DNA of 64,000 nt, taken from Burkholderia sp. SRS-46 (GTDB lineage Bacteria > Pseudomonadota > Gammaproteobacteria > Burkholderiales > Burkholderiaceae). The stretch is taken from NCBI RefSeq assembly GCF_004343775.1, contig NZ_PTXL01000002.1, positions 992,001 to 1,056,000 of the forward strand, given 5' to 3'. The notes beneath the pieces are model-generated. The model ran no database searches. It saw nothing but the letters and a program-made list of their open reading frames with translations, and was not told the origin of the DNA. A program made the translations under genes and the position numbers. Of this stretch, positions 44,812 through 53,000 are shown one piece after another; within the stretch, counting starts at the first letter, position 1, and every line of letters starts with the position of its first letter.

Positions 44812-46422
44812 TCAGCGCAGTGCGTCGAGCGCCTGCCGGACGCCTTCCCAATCCAGCCCGAATCGCGCGAGATACTTGCGCAGCCGGTCCGCGTCGTTCG
44901 GCTGCTTCTTGCTCTGCCGCGACACCGCGAACAGCGTGCGCCCGGCCTCGGACAAGCTCGCCGACACGCGGCACACGTCGAGCACGCGCTCGAGCTGCAC
45001 GCGGTCGAACAGGTCGAGCTCCGCCGCGCGCGCGCCGAATGTTGCATCGACCAGACCGTCGGTGCGATCCACCGCCGACCATGTCCGCGTCAATCGTTCG
45101 ACCTCCTGATCGGCGATGACCTCGGTGATGCGCCCCGCATCGGCGAGCGTCGCCATCCGCGTGACCGACGCCGACAGCTCGCGAAAATTGCCGGCCCATG
45201 CCGCGCGCGGCGACGCCGCGAATGCAAGGTAGCGCCGCTTCGCCTCGACATTGAAGCGCACCTGCTCGCCCTGCTCGCGGCCAAAGCGGTCGAGCTCGAA
45301 GTCGAGGTTCGGCTCGATGTCCTCGCGGCGCTCCGCGAGGCCGGGCAGTTCATAGGTCCACAGGTTGATCCGCGCGTACAGGTCTTCGCGGAACGTGCCG
45401 GCCGCCACCATCTGCCGCAGGTCGCGATGCGTGCCCGCGATCAGCTCGAAATCGCTTGCCGTTTCGACATCCGCGCCGACCGGCAGGAAGCGCTTCTCCT
45501 CGATCGCCTTCAGCAGCATCGCCTGCTCGTCGAGCCCCAGTTCGCCGATCTCGTCGAGAAACAGCAGGCCGCCGTCCGCCGCGCGCAACAGCCCCGCACG
45601 CGCGGTCTGCGCGCCGGTGAACGCACCCTTCACGTGGCCGAACAGCGTGGACATCGCCGCATCGCCGCGCAGCGTCGCGCAGTTGATCTCGATGAACGGC
45701 CCGGCGAGCCGATGCCGGCCGCGCTTCAGCTCGTACACGCGCTTCGCGAGAAACGACTTGCCCGCGCCGGTCGGCCCGACCAGCAGCATCGGCGCACGCG
45801 AGCGCACGGCCACGCGTTCGAGCTGCTCGATCAGCGCGTTGAAGCGCGCATTCCGGGTGGCGATGCCGGCCTTCAGGAACGACACCGTCTCGTCGCGTTC
45901 GCGCGTAAAGCGCTGCGCGATCCGGTTGTAGCGCGACAGGTCGAGATCGATCACCGACACCGTGCCGGGCCCGCTCGGCCCCTCGTCGGTCCGCTGCGGC
46001 GGCCCGGTCTGCACGAGCCGTGCGGGCAAGTAACGCGCCTCCGCGAGCAGGAACCAGCAAATCTGCGCGACGTGCGTGCCGGTCGTGATGTGGACCAGGT
46101 AATCCTCGTGGTCGAGATCGAACGGATAGGCGCGCGCATAGTCGTGCAGCGTCGCGTAGACCTCCTCGAAATCCCACGGATCGTGAATCGCGAGCGGCGT
46201 GAACCGCACGTCGGTGTGCGGCGATACGCGCGCGAGATCCTCCTTCACGCGGTTCGCGAGGCGCTCGTAGCTCGGCGGATGCAGCAGTTCGAGCCGGTCG
46301 ATCGGCAGGTCCGGCTGCTGGCACAGCGAGATCGTCGGCCGCCACTTTTGCCAACGGCGCGGCGCACGGCCGCCCTGGTCGAGCACGATGCCGAGAAAGC
46401 CGATCGCGACGGTCTTGCGCAT
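44812..46422 (-). CDS. rtcR: Sigma-54-dependent regulator of the RNA-repair operon
   Basis: A 536-residue protein with an N-terminal CARF-type ligand-binding domain (about 1-180, including TTGTHVAQICWFLLAEARYLP), an AAA+ domain (Walker A GPTGAGKS, GAFTGA loop, Walker B GGLLFLDEIGEL) and a C-terminal helical DNA-binding part. In enterobacteria RtcR senses RNA-damage products and activates rtcBA. Here it is divergent from a sigma-54 promoter preceding tRNA-like RNAs, slipin, RtcB and a nucleotidyltransferase. Confidence 0.96.
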   Translation of the reverse strand: MRKTVAIGFLGIVLDQGGRAPRRWQKWRPTISLCQQPDLPIDRLELLHPPSYERLANRVKEDLARVSPHTDVRFTPLAIHDPWDFEEVYATLHDYARAYPFDLDHEDYLVHITTGTHVAQICWFLLAEARYLPARLVQTGPPQRTDEGPSGPGTVSVIDLDLSRYNRIAQRFTRERDETVSFLKAGIATRNARFNALIEQLERVAVRSRAPMLLVGPTGAGKSFLAKRVYELKRGRHRLAGPFIEINCATLRGDAAMSTLFGHVKGAFTGAQTARAGLLRAADGGLLFLDEIGELGLDEQAMLLKAIEEKRFLPVGADVETASDFELIAGTHRDLRQMVAAGTFREDLYARINLWTYELPGLAERREDIEPNLDFELDRFGREQGEQVRFNVEAKRRYLAFAASPRAAWAGNFRELSASVTRMATLADAGRITEVIADQEVERLTRTWSAVDRTDGLVDATFGARAAELDLFDRVQLERVLDVCRVSASLSEAGRTLFAVSRQSKKQPNDADRLRKYLARFGLDWEGVRQALDALR

Positions 46423-46571
46423 GTTTATCCAGATTTATAAATGACGATCGGATCGTATCAGATTTTCCGGCTGCGACGATCGACGACGGTGTGCCGCCGC
46501 CACTGGCACGAAAAAATTTCCCCTTTCCATTCAACAGGTTGAAAAGTATTTGCGAACCCTGGCGCAGCCGC

Positions 46572-46587
46572 TGGCACGTTCCTCGCT
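46572..46587 (+). promoter_or_regulatory. Sigma-54 promoter of the RNA-repair operon
   Basis: TGGCACG-TTCC-TCGC matches the -24 element perfectly, with correct GG-to-GC spacing and one substitution in the -12 element. It lies about 150 bp upstream of the rtcR start, facing the slipin-rtcB genes. Transcription should begin near 46,598, at the first tRNA-like element. Confidence 0.85.
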
Positions 46588-46596
46588 AAATATAAA

Positions 46597-46649
46597 GCGC
46601 CGGATGTCCCGCTGGCCCGCGAGCCAGGGTTCAAACGCCCTGCTGGTGC
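46597..46649 (+). ncRNA. tRNA-like element 1 in the Rtc operon leader
   Basis: GCGCC (46,597-46,601) can pair with GGTGC (46,645-46,649), enclosing a short hairpin and a T-arm-like stem CAGGG/CCCTG around TTCAAACG. It is the first RNA after the sigma-54 promoter. The tRNA resemblance is limited to the acceptor-like stem and T-arm. Confidence 0.5.
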
Positions 46650-46714
46650 GCCGCCGCCGATCCCTGACGGGTTTGTCGCGGTAGCGCATGCCGCCATGGA
46701 CAGACGAAGGCAAA

Positions 46715-46763
46715 GGGGCGCGCTCCGGCATGCCACGCCCGGGTTCGAATCCCGGGGCGCCCA
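46715..46763 (+). ncRNA. tRNA-like element 2: minimal acceptor/T-arm RNA
   Basis: GGGCGC pairs with GCGCCC, stacked on a T-arm CCCGG/CCGGG with loop sequence GTTCGAATC. The roughly 15 bases between acceptor and T-arm contain GGCATGCC and have no room for D and anticodon arms. It ends GCGCCCA without an encoded CCA. Confidence 0.6.
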
Positions 46764-46765
46764 CT

Positions 46766-46837
46766 GTTCGGAAGCTCATTCTGGTGGAGCAGCCGGCGAA
46801 AGCCGGCGTGTAGCGGGTTCGAATCCCGTTCGAACGC
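46766..46837 (+). ncRNA. tRNA-like element 3: full cloverleaf with a GNRA-capped arm instead of an anticodon
   Basis: A 7-bp acceptor stem (GTTCGGA with TTCGAAC, one G-U) and a D-arm GCTC/GAGC with a GG-containing loop are present. An arm GCCGGC/GCCGGC closed by GAAA replaces the anticodon stem-loop. A T-arm CGGG/CCCG encloses TTCGAAT. A real tRNA is excluded because there is no anticodon loop. A CTGCCC-GCAA-GGGCAG hairpin follows immediately. Confidence 0.75.
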
Positions 46838-46899
46838 TGCCCGCAAGGGCAGTCTGTTGAAAGCAAGCAGTACCCGCCGGCGCGGGCCGCAAGGCCCGC
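46837..46899 (+). other. Two GCAA-capped hairpins in the slipin leader
   Basis: CTGCCC-GCAA-GGGCAG (46,837-46,852) and GCGGGCC-GCAA-GGCCCGC (46,882-46,899) are perfect stems with GNRA loops. They may be processing or protein-binding structures separating the RNAs from the slipin message. The remaining 200 bases before the slipin ATG hold no gene. Confidence 0.6.
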
Positions 46900-47096
46900 C
46901 GCGCGTCGCACCGGTCGCGGTGCCGCGCGAACGGCCGGGCAGCCGGACGGCCCGTGCAAACGCGCACGACGACGCCATGCAGCATGCGTCGCCGCGCGCG
47001 CCAGTGCGGTGCCTTCGCCCTGCCCGCCCGTTCGTGTCGCGCCCCGATCCGTGCGATGTGCGTCCGCCGGCGGACCAAGAAGAAAAGGACAAGAAT

Positions 47097-48689
47097 ATGT
47101 GGAAGCGTCATGTTGTGAAAAAGAACGAACGCGCGCTGCTGATGAGCGAGGGTGATTTCGTGAAGGTGCTCGAACCGGGCGTGTTCAAGGCTTTCGATCC
47201 GTTCAATCGTCTGACGGTGCAGACCGCGCGTCTCGACGCGCCGCTCGCCGACGACGCACTTGCCGATTACCTGCGCCACGACGCGCGGGAGGTACTGGCG
47301 CATTACTTCGTCGCGATGGATCTCGCCGACGACGAGGCGGGCCTGCGCTACGAGAACGACGTGCTCGTCGAGATCGTGCCGCCGGGCACGCGCCGTCTGT
47401 ACTGGCGTGGCCTGATCGAGCACCGCCTCGAGCGGATCGATCTCGCGCAGAGCGACGCGCTGCCGGGCGACCTGGCGAAGCGCCTGACGCAGCCGGCGCT
47501 GCGCGCACGCGGCGTCGCAGGGCTTGCAGGCGTGCTGCTGGCCCAGGTGCCGGCCTACCACGTCGGCGCGCTGAAGATCGACGGCAAGATCGAGCGCTTG
47601 CTGGACACCGGCCTGTCCGCGTTCTGGCGCTTCAATCGCGACGTGGCTGTCGAACTCGTCGACCTGCGGCAGCAGGCGCTCGAGCTCGGCGGGAAGGAAA
47701 GCCAGGCGCTCGCCGACTACCTGCGCCACGACGCGCGGGACGTGCTGGCGCGCGACTTCGTCGCGATGGATCTCGCCGACGACGAGGCGGGCCTGCGCTA
47801 CGAGGACGACGTGCTCGTCGAGATCGTGCCGCCGGGCACGCGCCGTCTGTACTGGCGCGGCCTGATCGAGCACCGCCTCGAGCGGATCGATCTCGCGCAG
47901 GGCGGCATGCTGCCGGCCGAACTGGCGCAGCGCCTGACGCAGCCGACGCTGCGCGCGCGCGGCGTCGCGGGGCTCGAGGGCGTGCTGCTGGCCCAGGTGC
48001 CGGCCTACCATGTCGGCGTGTTGAAGATCGACGGCAAGATCGAGCGCTTGCTGGACGCCGGGCTCTCTGCGTTCTGGCGCTTCAATCGCGACGTGTCGGT
48101 CGAACTCGTCGATCTGCGCCTGCAGGCGCTCGAGGTCGGCGGGCAGGAGATCCTGACGCGCGACAAGGTCGCGCTGCGGCTGAACCTGTCTGCGACCTGG
48201 TGCTACGCGGACGTGTTGCGCGCATACGGGACGTTGCAGAAGCCCGTCGAGCACATGTACCGCGAGCTGCAGTTCGCGCTGCGCGCCGCCGTCGGCACGC
48301 GCACGCTGGACGAGCTGCTCGAGGACAAGCAGGCGATCGACGAGGTCGTGATCGCGCAGGTGTGCCCGCGGCTCGCCGATTCGGGGGTCGACGTGCGCAG
48401 CGTCGGCGTGAAGGATATCGTGCTGCCGGGCGACATGAAGACGATCCTCGCGCAGGTCGTCGAGGCCGAGAAGGCCGCGCAGGCGAACGTGATCCGCCGC
48501 CGCGAGGAAACCTCGGCGACCCGTTCGCTGCTGAACACCGCGAAGGTGATGGAAGAGAATCCGACCGCGCTGCGGCTCAAGGAGCTGGAAACGCTCGAGC
48601 GGATCGCGGAACGGATCGACCGCATCTCGGTGTTCGGCGGTCTCGACCAGGTGCTGAACGGGCTCGTCAACATCAAGGCCGCGCAATGA
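47097..48689 (+). CDS. Slipin (SPFH/band-7 protein) with internal duplication
   Basis: A 530-residue slipin of the type associated with RtcB. The ATG at 47,097 follows AAGGAC. The N-terminus (KKNERALLMSEGDFVKVLEPG) and the C-terminal SPFH core with coiled coil (ILAQVVEAEKAAQANVIRRREET) are normal, but a segment of about 150 residues is present twice in tandem (about 54-203 and 204-353). This makes the protein about 150 residues longer than expected. It probably acts at the membrane in RNA-damage or membrane-stress response together with RtcB. It is the first protein gene of the operon. Confidence 0.9.
   Translation: MWKRHVVKKNERALLMSEGDFVKVLEPGVFKAFDPFNRLTVQTARLDAPLADDALADYLRHDAREVLAHYFVAMDLADDEAGLRYENDVLVEIVPPGTRRLYWRGLIEHRLERIDLAQSDALPGDLAKRLTQPALRARGVAGLAGVLLAQVPAYHVGALKIDGKIERLLDTGLSAFWRFNRDVAVELVDLRQQALELGGKESQALADYLRHDARDVLARDFVAMDLADDEAGLRYEDDVLVEIVPPGTRRLYWRGLIEHRLERIDLAQGGMLPAELAQRLTQPTLRARGVAGLEGVLLAQVPAYHVGVLKIDGKIERLLDAGLSAFWRFNRDVSVELVDLRLQALEVGGQEILTRDKVALRLNLSATWCYADVLRAYGTLQKPVEHMYRELQFALRAAVGTRTLDELLEDKQAIDEVVIAQVCPRLADSGVDVRSVGVKDIVLPGDMKTILAQVVEAEKAAQANVIRRREETSATRSLLNTAKVMEENPTALRLKELETLERIAERIDRISVFGGLDQVLNGLVNIKAAQ
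47257..48156 (+). repeat. In-frame 450-bp tandem duplication within the slipin gene
   Basis: Sequence from about 47,257 recurs exactly 450 bp later with high identity (for example TCGCGATGGATCTCGCCGAC at 47,311 and 47,761). The copies differ at scattered positions, so the event is recent but not from assembly of identical reads alone. The frame is preserved. Confidence 0.9.
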
Positions 48690-48745
48690 ACGCGGCGGCG
48701 CGGCGCAGGGGCGCCGCGTCATCGACAACGAATGCAGGTGAAGCA

Positions 48746-49969
48746 ATGAGTGAACTCGATTATCAAGTGATGGAACTGGCCCATGGCAAGCCGGTGAAGA
48801 TGTGGACCCAAGGCGTCGCCGTCGAGGAAGACGCGCGCGTGCAGCTGCGCAACACCGCGCAGATGCCGTTCATCTTCAGGCACGTCGCCGTGATGCCGGA
48901 CGTGCACCTCGGCAAGGGCTCGACGATCGGCAGCGTGATTCCGACGAAGGGCGCGATCATTCCGGCCGCGGTCGGCGTGGACATCGGCTGCGGGATGATG
49001 GCCGCGCGTACGACGCTCACCGCGTCGGACCTGCCGGATTCGCTCGCCGGGCTGCGCAGCACGATCGAACGCGCGGTGCCGCACGGCCGTGTGCCGGGCC
49101 GGCGCGATCCGGGCGCATGGGGCAGCCGCGCGCCGCAGCAGGTCGACGAGATGTGGAAGGTGCTGGAGCCGGGGTTCAAGCGAATCCTCGACAAGTATCC
49201 GAAGCTGGAGAAGACCAACAACTACGCGCACCTCGGCACGCTCGGCACCGGCAACCACTTCATCGAGGTGTGCGTCGACGAGAACGACAGCGTGTGGTTC
49301 ATGCTGCACAGCGGGTCGCGCGGCGTCGGCAACGCGATCGGCAGCCTGTTCATCGAGCTCGCGCAGGCCGACATGCGCCAGCACATCGCGAACCTGCCGG
49401 ATCGCAACCTCGCGTATTTCACCGAGGGCAGCAAGCATTTCGACGACTACGTCGAGGCGGTCGGCTGGGCGCAGGACTACGCGCGACGCAACCGCCAGGT
49501 GATGATGGACGCGGTGATCCGCGCGGCGCACGAGGCGATCGGCAAGCCGTTCGGCATCGACGAGCACGCGGTGAACTGCCACCACAACTACGTGCAGCGG
49601 GAGCGCCACTTCGGCGAGGACGTGCTCGTGACCCGCAAGGGCGCGGTGTCCGCGCAGAAGGGGCAGCTCGGGATCATTCCGGGCTCGATGGGTGCGAAGA
49701 GCTTCATCGTGCGCGGGCTCGGCAATCCGGAGAGCTTCTGTTCGTGCAGCCACGGCGCGGGGCGCGCGATGAGCCGCACCGAGGCGAAGCGCCGCTTTAC
49801 GGTCGAGGATCAGGTGAAGGCGACGCAAGGTGTGGAATGCCGGAAGGATGCGGGGGTCGTTGACGAGATTCCGATGGCCTACAAGGACATCGACGCGGTG
49901 ATGGCCGCGCAGCGCAGCCTCGTCGAGGTGGTGCATACGCTGCGGCAGGTGGTGTGTGTGAAGGGGTAG
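48746..49969 (+). CDS. rtcB: RNA-splicing ligase RtcB
   Basis: A 407-residue GTP- and Mn-dependent ligase that joins 2',3'-cyclic phosphate or 3'-phosphate to 5'-OH ends, repairing cleaved tRNA and other RNA. Landmarks are MPDVHLGKGSTIGSVIPT, the metal-binding VGVDIGCGM, GTGNHFIEV, HSGSRGVGN, NCHHNYV and the guanylylated His in SCSHGAGRAMSR. The length matches bacterial RtcB. It is preceded by slipin with a 56-bp gap and followed by the nucleotidyltransferase. Expression is expected from the RtcR/sigma-54 promoter. Confidence 0.98.
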   Translation: MSELDYQVMELAHGKPVKMWTQGVAVEEDARVQLRNTAQMPFIFRHVAVMPDVHLGKGSTIGSVIPTKGAIIPAAVGVDIGCGMMAARTTLTASDLPDSLAGLRSTIERAVPHGRVPGRRDPGAWGSRAPQQVDEMWKVLEPGFKRILDKYPKLEKTNNYAHLGTLGTGNHFIEVCVDENDSVWFMLHSGSRGVGNAIGSLFIELAQADMRQHIANLPDRNLAYFTEGSKHFDDYVEAVGWAQDYARRNRQVMMDAVIRAAHEAIGKPFGIDEHAVNCHHNYVQRERHFGEDVLVTRKGAVSAQKGQLGIIPGSMGAKSFIVRGLGNPESFCSCSHGAGRAMSRTEAKRRFTVEDQVKATQGVECRKDAGVVDEIPMAYKDIDAVMAAQRSLVEVVHTLRQVVCVKG

Positions 49970-50020
49970 CGTGGTGCGCGGCCGGAGGCCGGGCGGCCGC
50001 GCGCAATACGAGAGAACAAG

Positions 50021-50836
50021 ATGAAACGAGAAGAAGAAATGAAAACCGTGCGCAGCGCGCATCCGGTCGACCCAGCCGTGCGTGAGCGCGTGCTGGCGGA
50101 ACTCGACGATGTCGAGCGTCGTCACGATGTCAAGGTGCTGTTTGCGTGCGAATCGGGCAGCCGCGGCTGGGGGTTCGCATCGCCGGACAGTGACTACGAT
50201 GTGCGCTTCGTTTACGTACACAAGCGCGACTGGTATCTGCGCGTCGAGCCGCAGCGCGATGTGATCGAGCGGCCGCTCGACGACGAGCTCGACGTCAGCG
50301 GCTGGGAACTGCGCAAGGCGCTGCAACTGCTGCATCGCTCGAACCCGACGCTGCTCGAATGGCTCGACTCGCCGGTCGTGTATCGCGAGGACGCGCTGCT
50401 GGCGTCACGGCTCAGGTCGCTCGCCAATGCGTTCTTTTCGCCGATGCGCGGGCGGCATCATTACCTGTCGATGGCGAAGAAGAACTTTCGCGGGTATTTG
50501 CAGGGCGAGACGGTGCGCTACAAGAAGTACCTGTATGTGCTGCGGCCGCTGCTCGCGACACGCTGGATCGACATGGGGCTCGGGATGCCGCCGATGCGGT
50601 TCGCGGATCTCGTGGCGGGCACCGTGCATGAACCGGCGGTGCTGGCGGAAGTCGATGCGTTGCTTGAATTGAAGATGCGGGCGGGTGAAGGCGAGTATGG
50701 ACCGCGGCGGCCTGCGATCCATGCGCTGGTTGAAGCGATGCTTGATGATGCCGAGCATGATCGGGAGTACAAGCGGCCTTGGGGGGATGTCGGGATGCTT
50801 GATGCGTTCTTGCTGGATGCGCTTGAGGGGAGGTGA
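50021..50836 (+). CDS. rlaP: Pol-beta-superfamily nucleotidyltransferase of the RNA-ligase-associated type (RlaP)
   Basis: A 271-residue protein with the nucleotidyltransferase signature ESGSRGWGFASPDSDYDVRF (about 43-62), containing the GS motif and DxD metal ligands. It continues RRDWYL-like sequence and helices (LLHRSNPTLLEWLDSPVVY, KKNFRGYLQGETVRYKKYL). This family is found beside RtcB and is thought to modify or restore RNA ends before ligation. The ATG at 50,021 or at 50,039 could be used. It is the last gene of the Rtc operon, before a rho-independent terminator. Confidence 0.9.
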   Translation: MKREEEMKTVRSAHPVDPAVRERVLAELDDVERRHDVKVLFACESGSRGWGFASPDSDYDVRFVYVHKRDWYLRVEPQRDVIERPLDDELDVSGWELRKALQLLHRSNPTLLEWLDSPVVYREDALLASRLRSLANAFFSPMRGRHHYLSMAKKNFRGYLQGETVRYKKYLYVLRPLLATRWIDMGLGMPPMRFADLVAGTVHEPAVLAEVDALLELKMRAGEGEYGPRRPAIHALVEAMLDDAEHDREYKRPWGDVGMLDAFLLDALEGR

Positions 50837-50847
50837 TGAAGGGGGGC

Positions 50848-50879
50848 GCGGCGCTTTGGGGTGTCGCGCCGCTCTTTTT
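50848..50879 (+). terminator. Rho-independent terminator of the Rtc operon
   Basis: The stem GCGGCGC/GCGCCGC has an 11-base loop and is followed by TCTTTTT. It lies 11 bp after the nucleotidyltransferase stop and separates the operon from the HEPN-type gene. Confidence 0.8.
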
Positions 50880-50966
50880 GGGTTCATTGAAGAAATCCGT
50901 GGATGTCGCTCACCAACTCTGAGCGGACCGTCGAATTCTCGCGACATCAACGCCATTGGAGGCAAA

Positions 50967-51884
50967 GTGACTAGAAATCAGCCGAACAATTTAAAGCGGG
51001 AATCGTTGGTCGACCGCATCAGTACGGCCATGTCCCACAATTCAGGGCTCTTTCTGAAGAAGGCCGCCGAGGAGATCGCGGGTCATATCGACGCTGGCAG
51101 CGATCCGTTCGATGTCGATCGAGCGACGCTCGTGACAGTGCTGATGCAAACTGCCGTCGAGCTGCTATCTACTGCAACGGTCCTCAGGCGTGAGGGCCTC
51201 GCCGGTGTGGTCCGACCGAAGGATCTGCCAGCGAGTGAGGCCGACGCTGAGGCCCGCTGGAAGGCCGGAACGATCAGAACGCTGACATTTGAGGACCTAA
51301 AATCTAAGGCTGCCAAATATCTTGGCGACGAATACTTCTGGTCAACGGTCGACTTCCTCCAGAAGACCCGTAATAAGCTTGTTCACTTCCACACGCCTCT
51401 AGTCGAGGGCGACCGTTTCGACCTGCAGTACGACGCGACGCATGTGCTGATCCAGATTATCGCGGCCCTGACCAAAAACGACGAGCACGAGTTCGCTTTC
51501 GGTTGTAGCAGCTTCCTCGGTCCGGAACTGTTCCACAAATTGGTCTCGTCCGAGCCATATCAAGAGCGGATTGCCGCGCGTGCCAAGGAGATTGACGCTG
51601 AGCCGTTGAAATGCGGAGCCTGTGGTGCTTGCGCCTTTCTATGCGACGAGGAGACCTGCTTATCGTGCGGCTACTCTGGAGAGGTCAAGCTGCTCAGGTG
51701 CTTTCAATGCCACGAGCTCGCAGTCTTTTACGATCACTTGAACCTTCCCGAAAACGATTCGCTCCGGGCTCGATGTGGTCGATGCGATTGGGAGGGGCGA
51801 GCGGTGCACTGCGACGAATGTGACGACGACTATCTGATCGATGGCCACAGTGTGTCAATCTGTCCGTTCTGTATCGACAGCTAG
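50967..51884 (+). CDS. HEPN-like domain protein with C-terminal zinc ribbons
   Basis: A 305-residue protein. I chose the GTG at 50,967 because GGAGG is 4 bases upstream; the longer frame overlaps rlaP. The helical N-terminal region carries RNKLVHFH (about residue 135), matching the RNxxxH catalytic motif of HEPN ribonucleases and the DUF4145-like fold. The C-terminal 95 residues hold several CxxC pairs (CGACGACAFLC, CLSCG, CFQCH, CGRC, HCDEC, CPFC) forming zinc ribbons. GC content is visibly lower than its neighbours, suggesting recent acquisition. A nuclease role is inferred. It follows the RNA-repair operon on the same strand but beyond its terminator. Confidence 0.75.
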   Translation: MTRNQPNNLKRESLVDRISTAMSHNSGLFLKKAAEEIAGHIDAGSDPFDVDRATLVTVLMQTAVELLSTATVLRREGLAGVVRPKDLPASEADAEARWKAGTIRTLTFEDLKSKAAKYLGDEYFWSTVDFLQKTRNKLVHFHTPLVEGDRFDLQYDATHVLIQIIAALTKNDEHEFAFGCSSFLGPELFHKLVSSEPYQERIAARAKEIDAEPLKCGACGACAFLCDEETCLSCGYSGEVKLLRCFQCHELAVFYDHLNLPENDSLRARCGRCDWEGRAVHCDECDDDYLIDGHSVSICPFCIDS

Positions 51885-52186
51885 GCGGCCGGTTAATCCG
51901 GCCCTTAGCCTGATGCACTTCGCCTCTCGCGTGAGAGGCGATGAGACCGCCCTGAGTGGCGGAACCCCTGCGCTTTATATGACTGCGCATCGCGGGCGCG
52001 CAACAACTTTCCTCGCCACTGGTGACAGCAACGGCGATATCTAGCGGTGCATTACCTGAAAAACCATGCACACCTGATTCGCGAAGACGTCGAATTCTGG
52101 GAGTACGATGAGTCCGCGAGATCCGCAGCAACCCTGACCGATGCCACGGCCGCGCATGACGAACACGCACGGCCAGCGCCTCCCAA
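51885..52186. other. Intergenic region with two hairpins
   Basis: GGCCGG-TTAAT-CCGGCC (51,887-51,903) directly overlaps the 3' end of the HEPN-type gene region and GCCTCTC-GCGT-GAGAGGC (51,922-51,939) follows. Neither has a T tract, so they are at best weak terminators. No gene was found in the rest. Confidence 0.5.
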
Positions 52187-52855
52187 TCACGCCCCCACGA
52201 TCGAAATCGAGAACCCGTCCCACCCTTTCAGCCCGACGGTCTGCACCGCCGTCGTCGTGAGCGTCGGTTGCGCCGTGATGAAGCCGAACCCCTCGCGCAC
52301 GCCGACGACGTCCGGGTCATGATTGTCCGGATCCGCCACTCGCCCGCGCCGTACGACGTTGTCGACCACGATCACCGTGCCCGCCCGTGACAGCTTCAGC
52401 GCCGCATCGAGGTAAGCGGCGTTGTTCTCCTTGTCCGCGTCGATGAAGATGAAATCGAACGGCTCGGCACCCGCTTCGACGAGTTGCGCAAGGCTGTCCC
52501 GCGCGCTGCCGACGACGACCGACACGACGTCCGCGAACCCCGCGCGCGCGATGTTTTGCGTCGCGATCTTCGCGTGCTCGGGGCTCAGCTCCAGCGTCAC
52601 CAGTGTTCCACCCGGCGGCAACGCACGCGCAAGCCAGATCGTGCTGTAGCCGCCGAGCGTGCCGACTTCGAGAATGCGCCGCGCTCCACGGATCGTCGCG
52701 AGCAGTTGCAGCAGCTTGCCCTGGTTCGGCGCGACGTTGATCGCCGGCAGCCCGGCCGCTTCGCTCGCCGCCAGCGCGGCATCGAGCGCATCGTCCGACG
52801 GCACGAGCGTCGCGGAGAAATACGCATCCACCTGAGTCCACTGATCCTGGTCCAT
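52187..52855 (-). CDS. O-methyltransferase (caffeoyl-CoA OMT-like family 3)
   Basis: A 222-residue SAM-dependent enzyme: SAM motif ILEVGTLGGYSTIWLARAL, VTLELSPEHAKIA, metal/substrate motif FDFIFIDADKENN and VIVVDNVVRRGRV. I chose the ATG at 52,855 (MDQDQWTQVDAYF) with AAAGG upstream. The family methylates catechol-like hydroxyls using a divalent metal. The gene is divergent from metY across 145 bp. The substrate is unknown. Confidence 0.92.
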   Translation of the reverse strand: MDQDQWTQVDAYFSATLVPSDDALDAALAASEAAGLPAINVAPNQGKLLQLLATIRGARRILEVGTLGGYSTIWLARALPPGGTLVTLELSPEHAKIATQNIARAGFADVVSVVVGSARDSLAQLVEAGAEPFDFIFIDADKENNAAYLDAALKLSRAGTVIVVDNVVRRGRVADPDNHDPDVVGVREGFGFITAQPTLTTTAVQTVGLKGWDGFSISIVGA

Positions 52856-53000
52856 CGCGCACCTTTCTTTCGTCTGATGAAAAAGGCATTCTATGTCCCG
52901 CGCGCCAATAAGCAACGAACCAATCGTTCTAAGGGTCGCACGCGGCCGCTCCTATAATCGGCCGGACCTCGAACCATCACAACAACAGACGGAGCACACC

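Noticed and set aside
46715..46837. Functional tRNA genes
   Set aside because: Element 2 has no room for D and anticodon arms and element 3 has a GNRA-capped hairpin instead of an anticodon loop, with no encoded CCA. They are tRNA-like but not decoding tRNAs.
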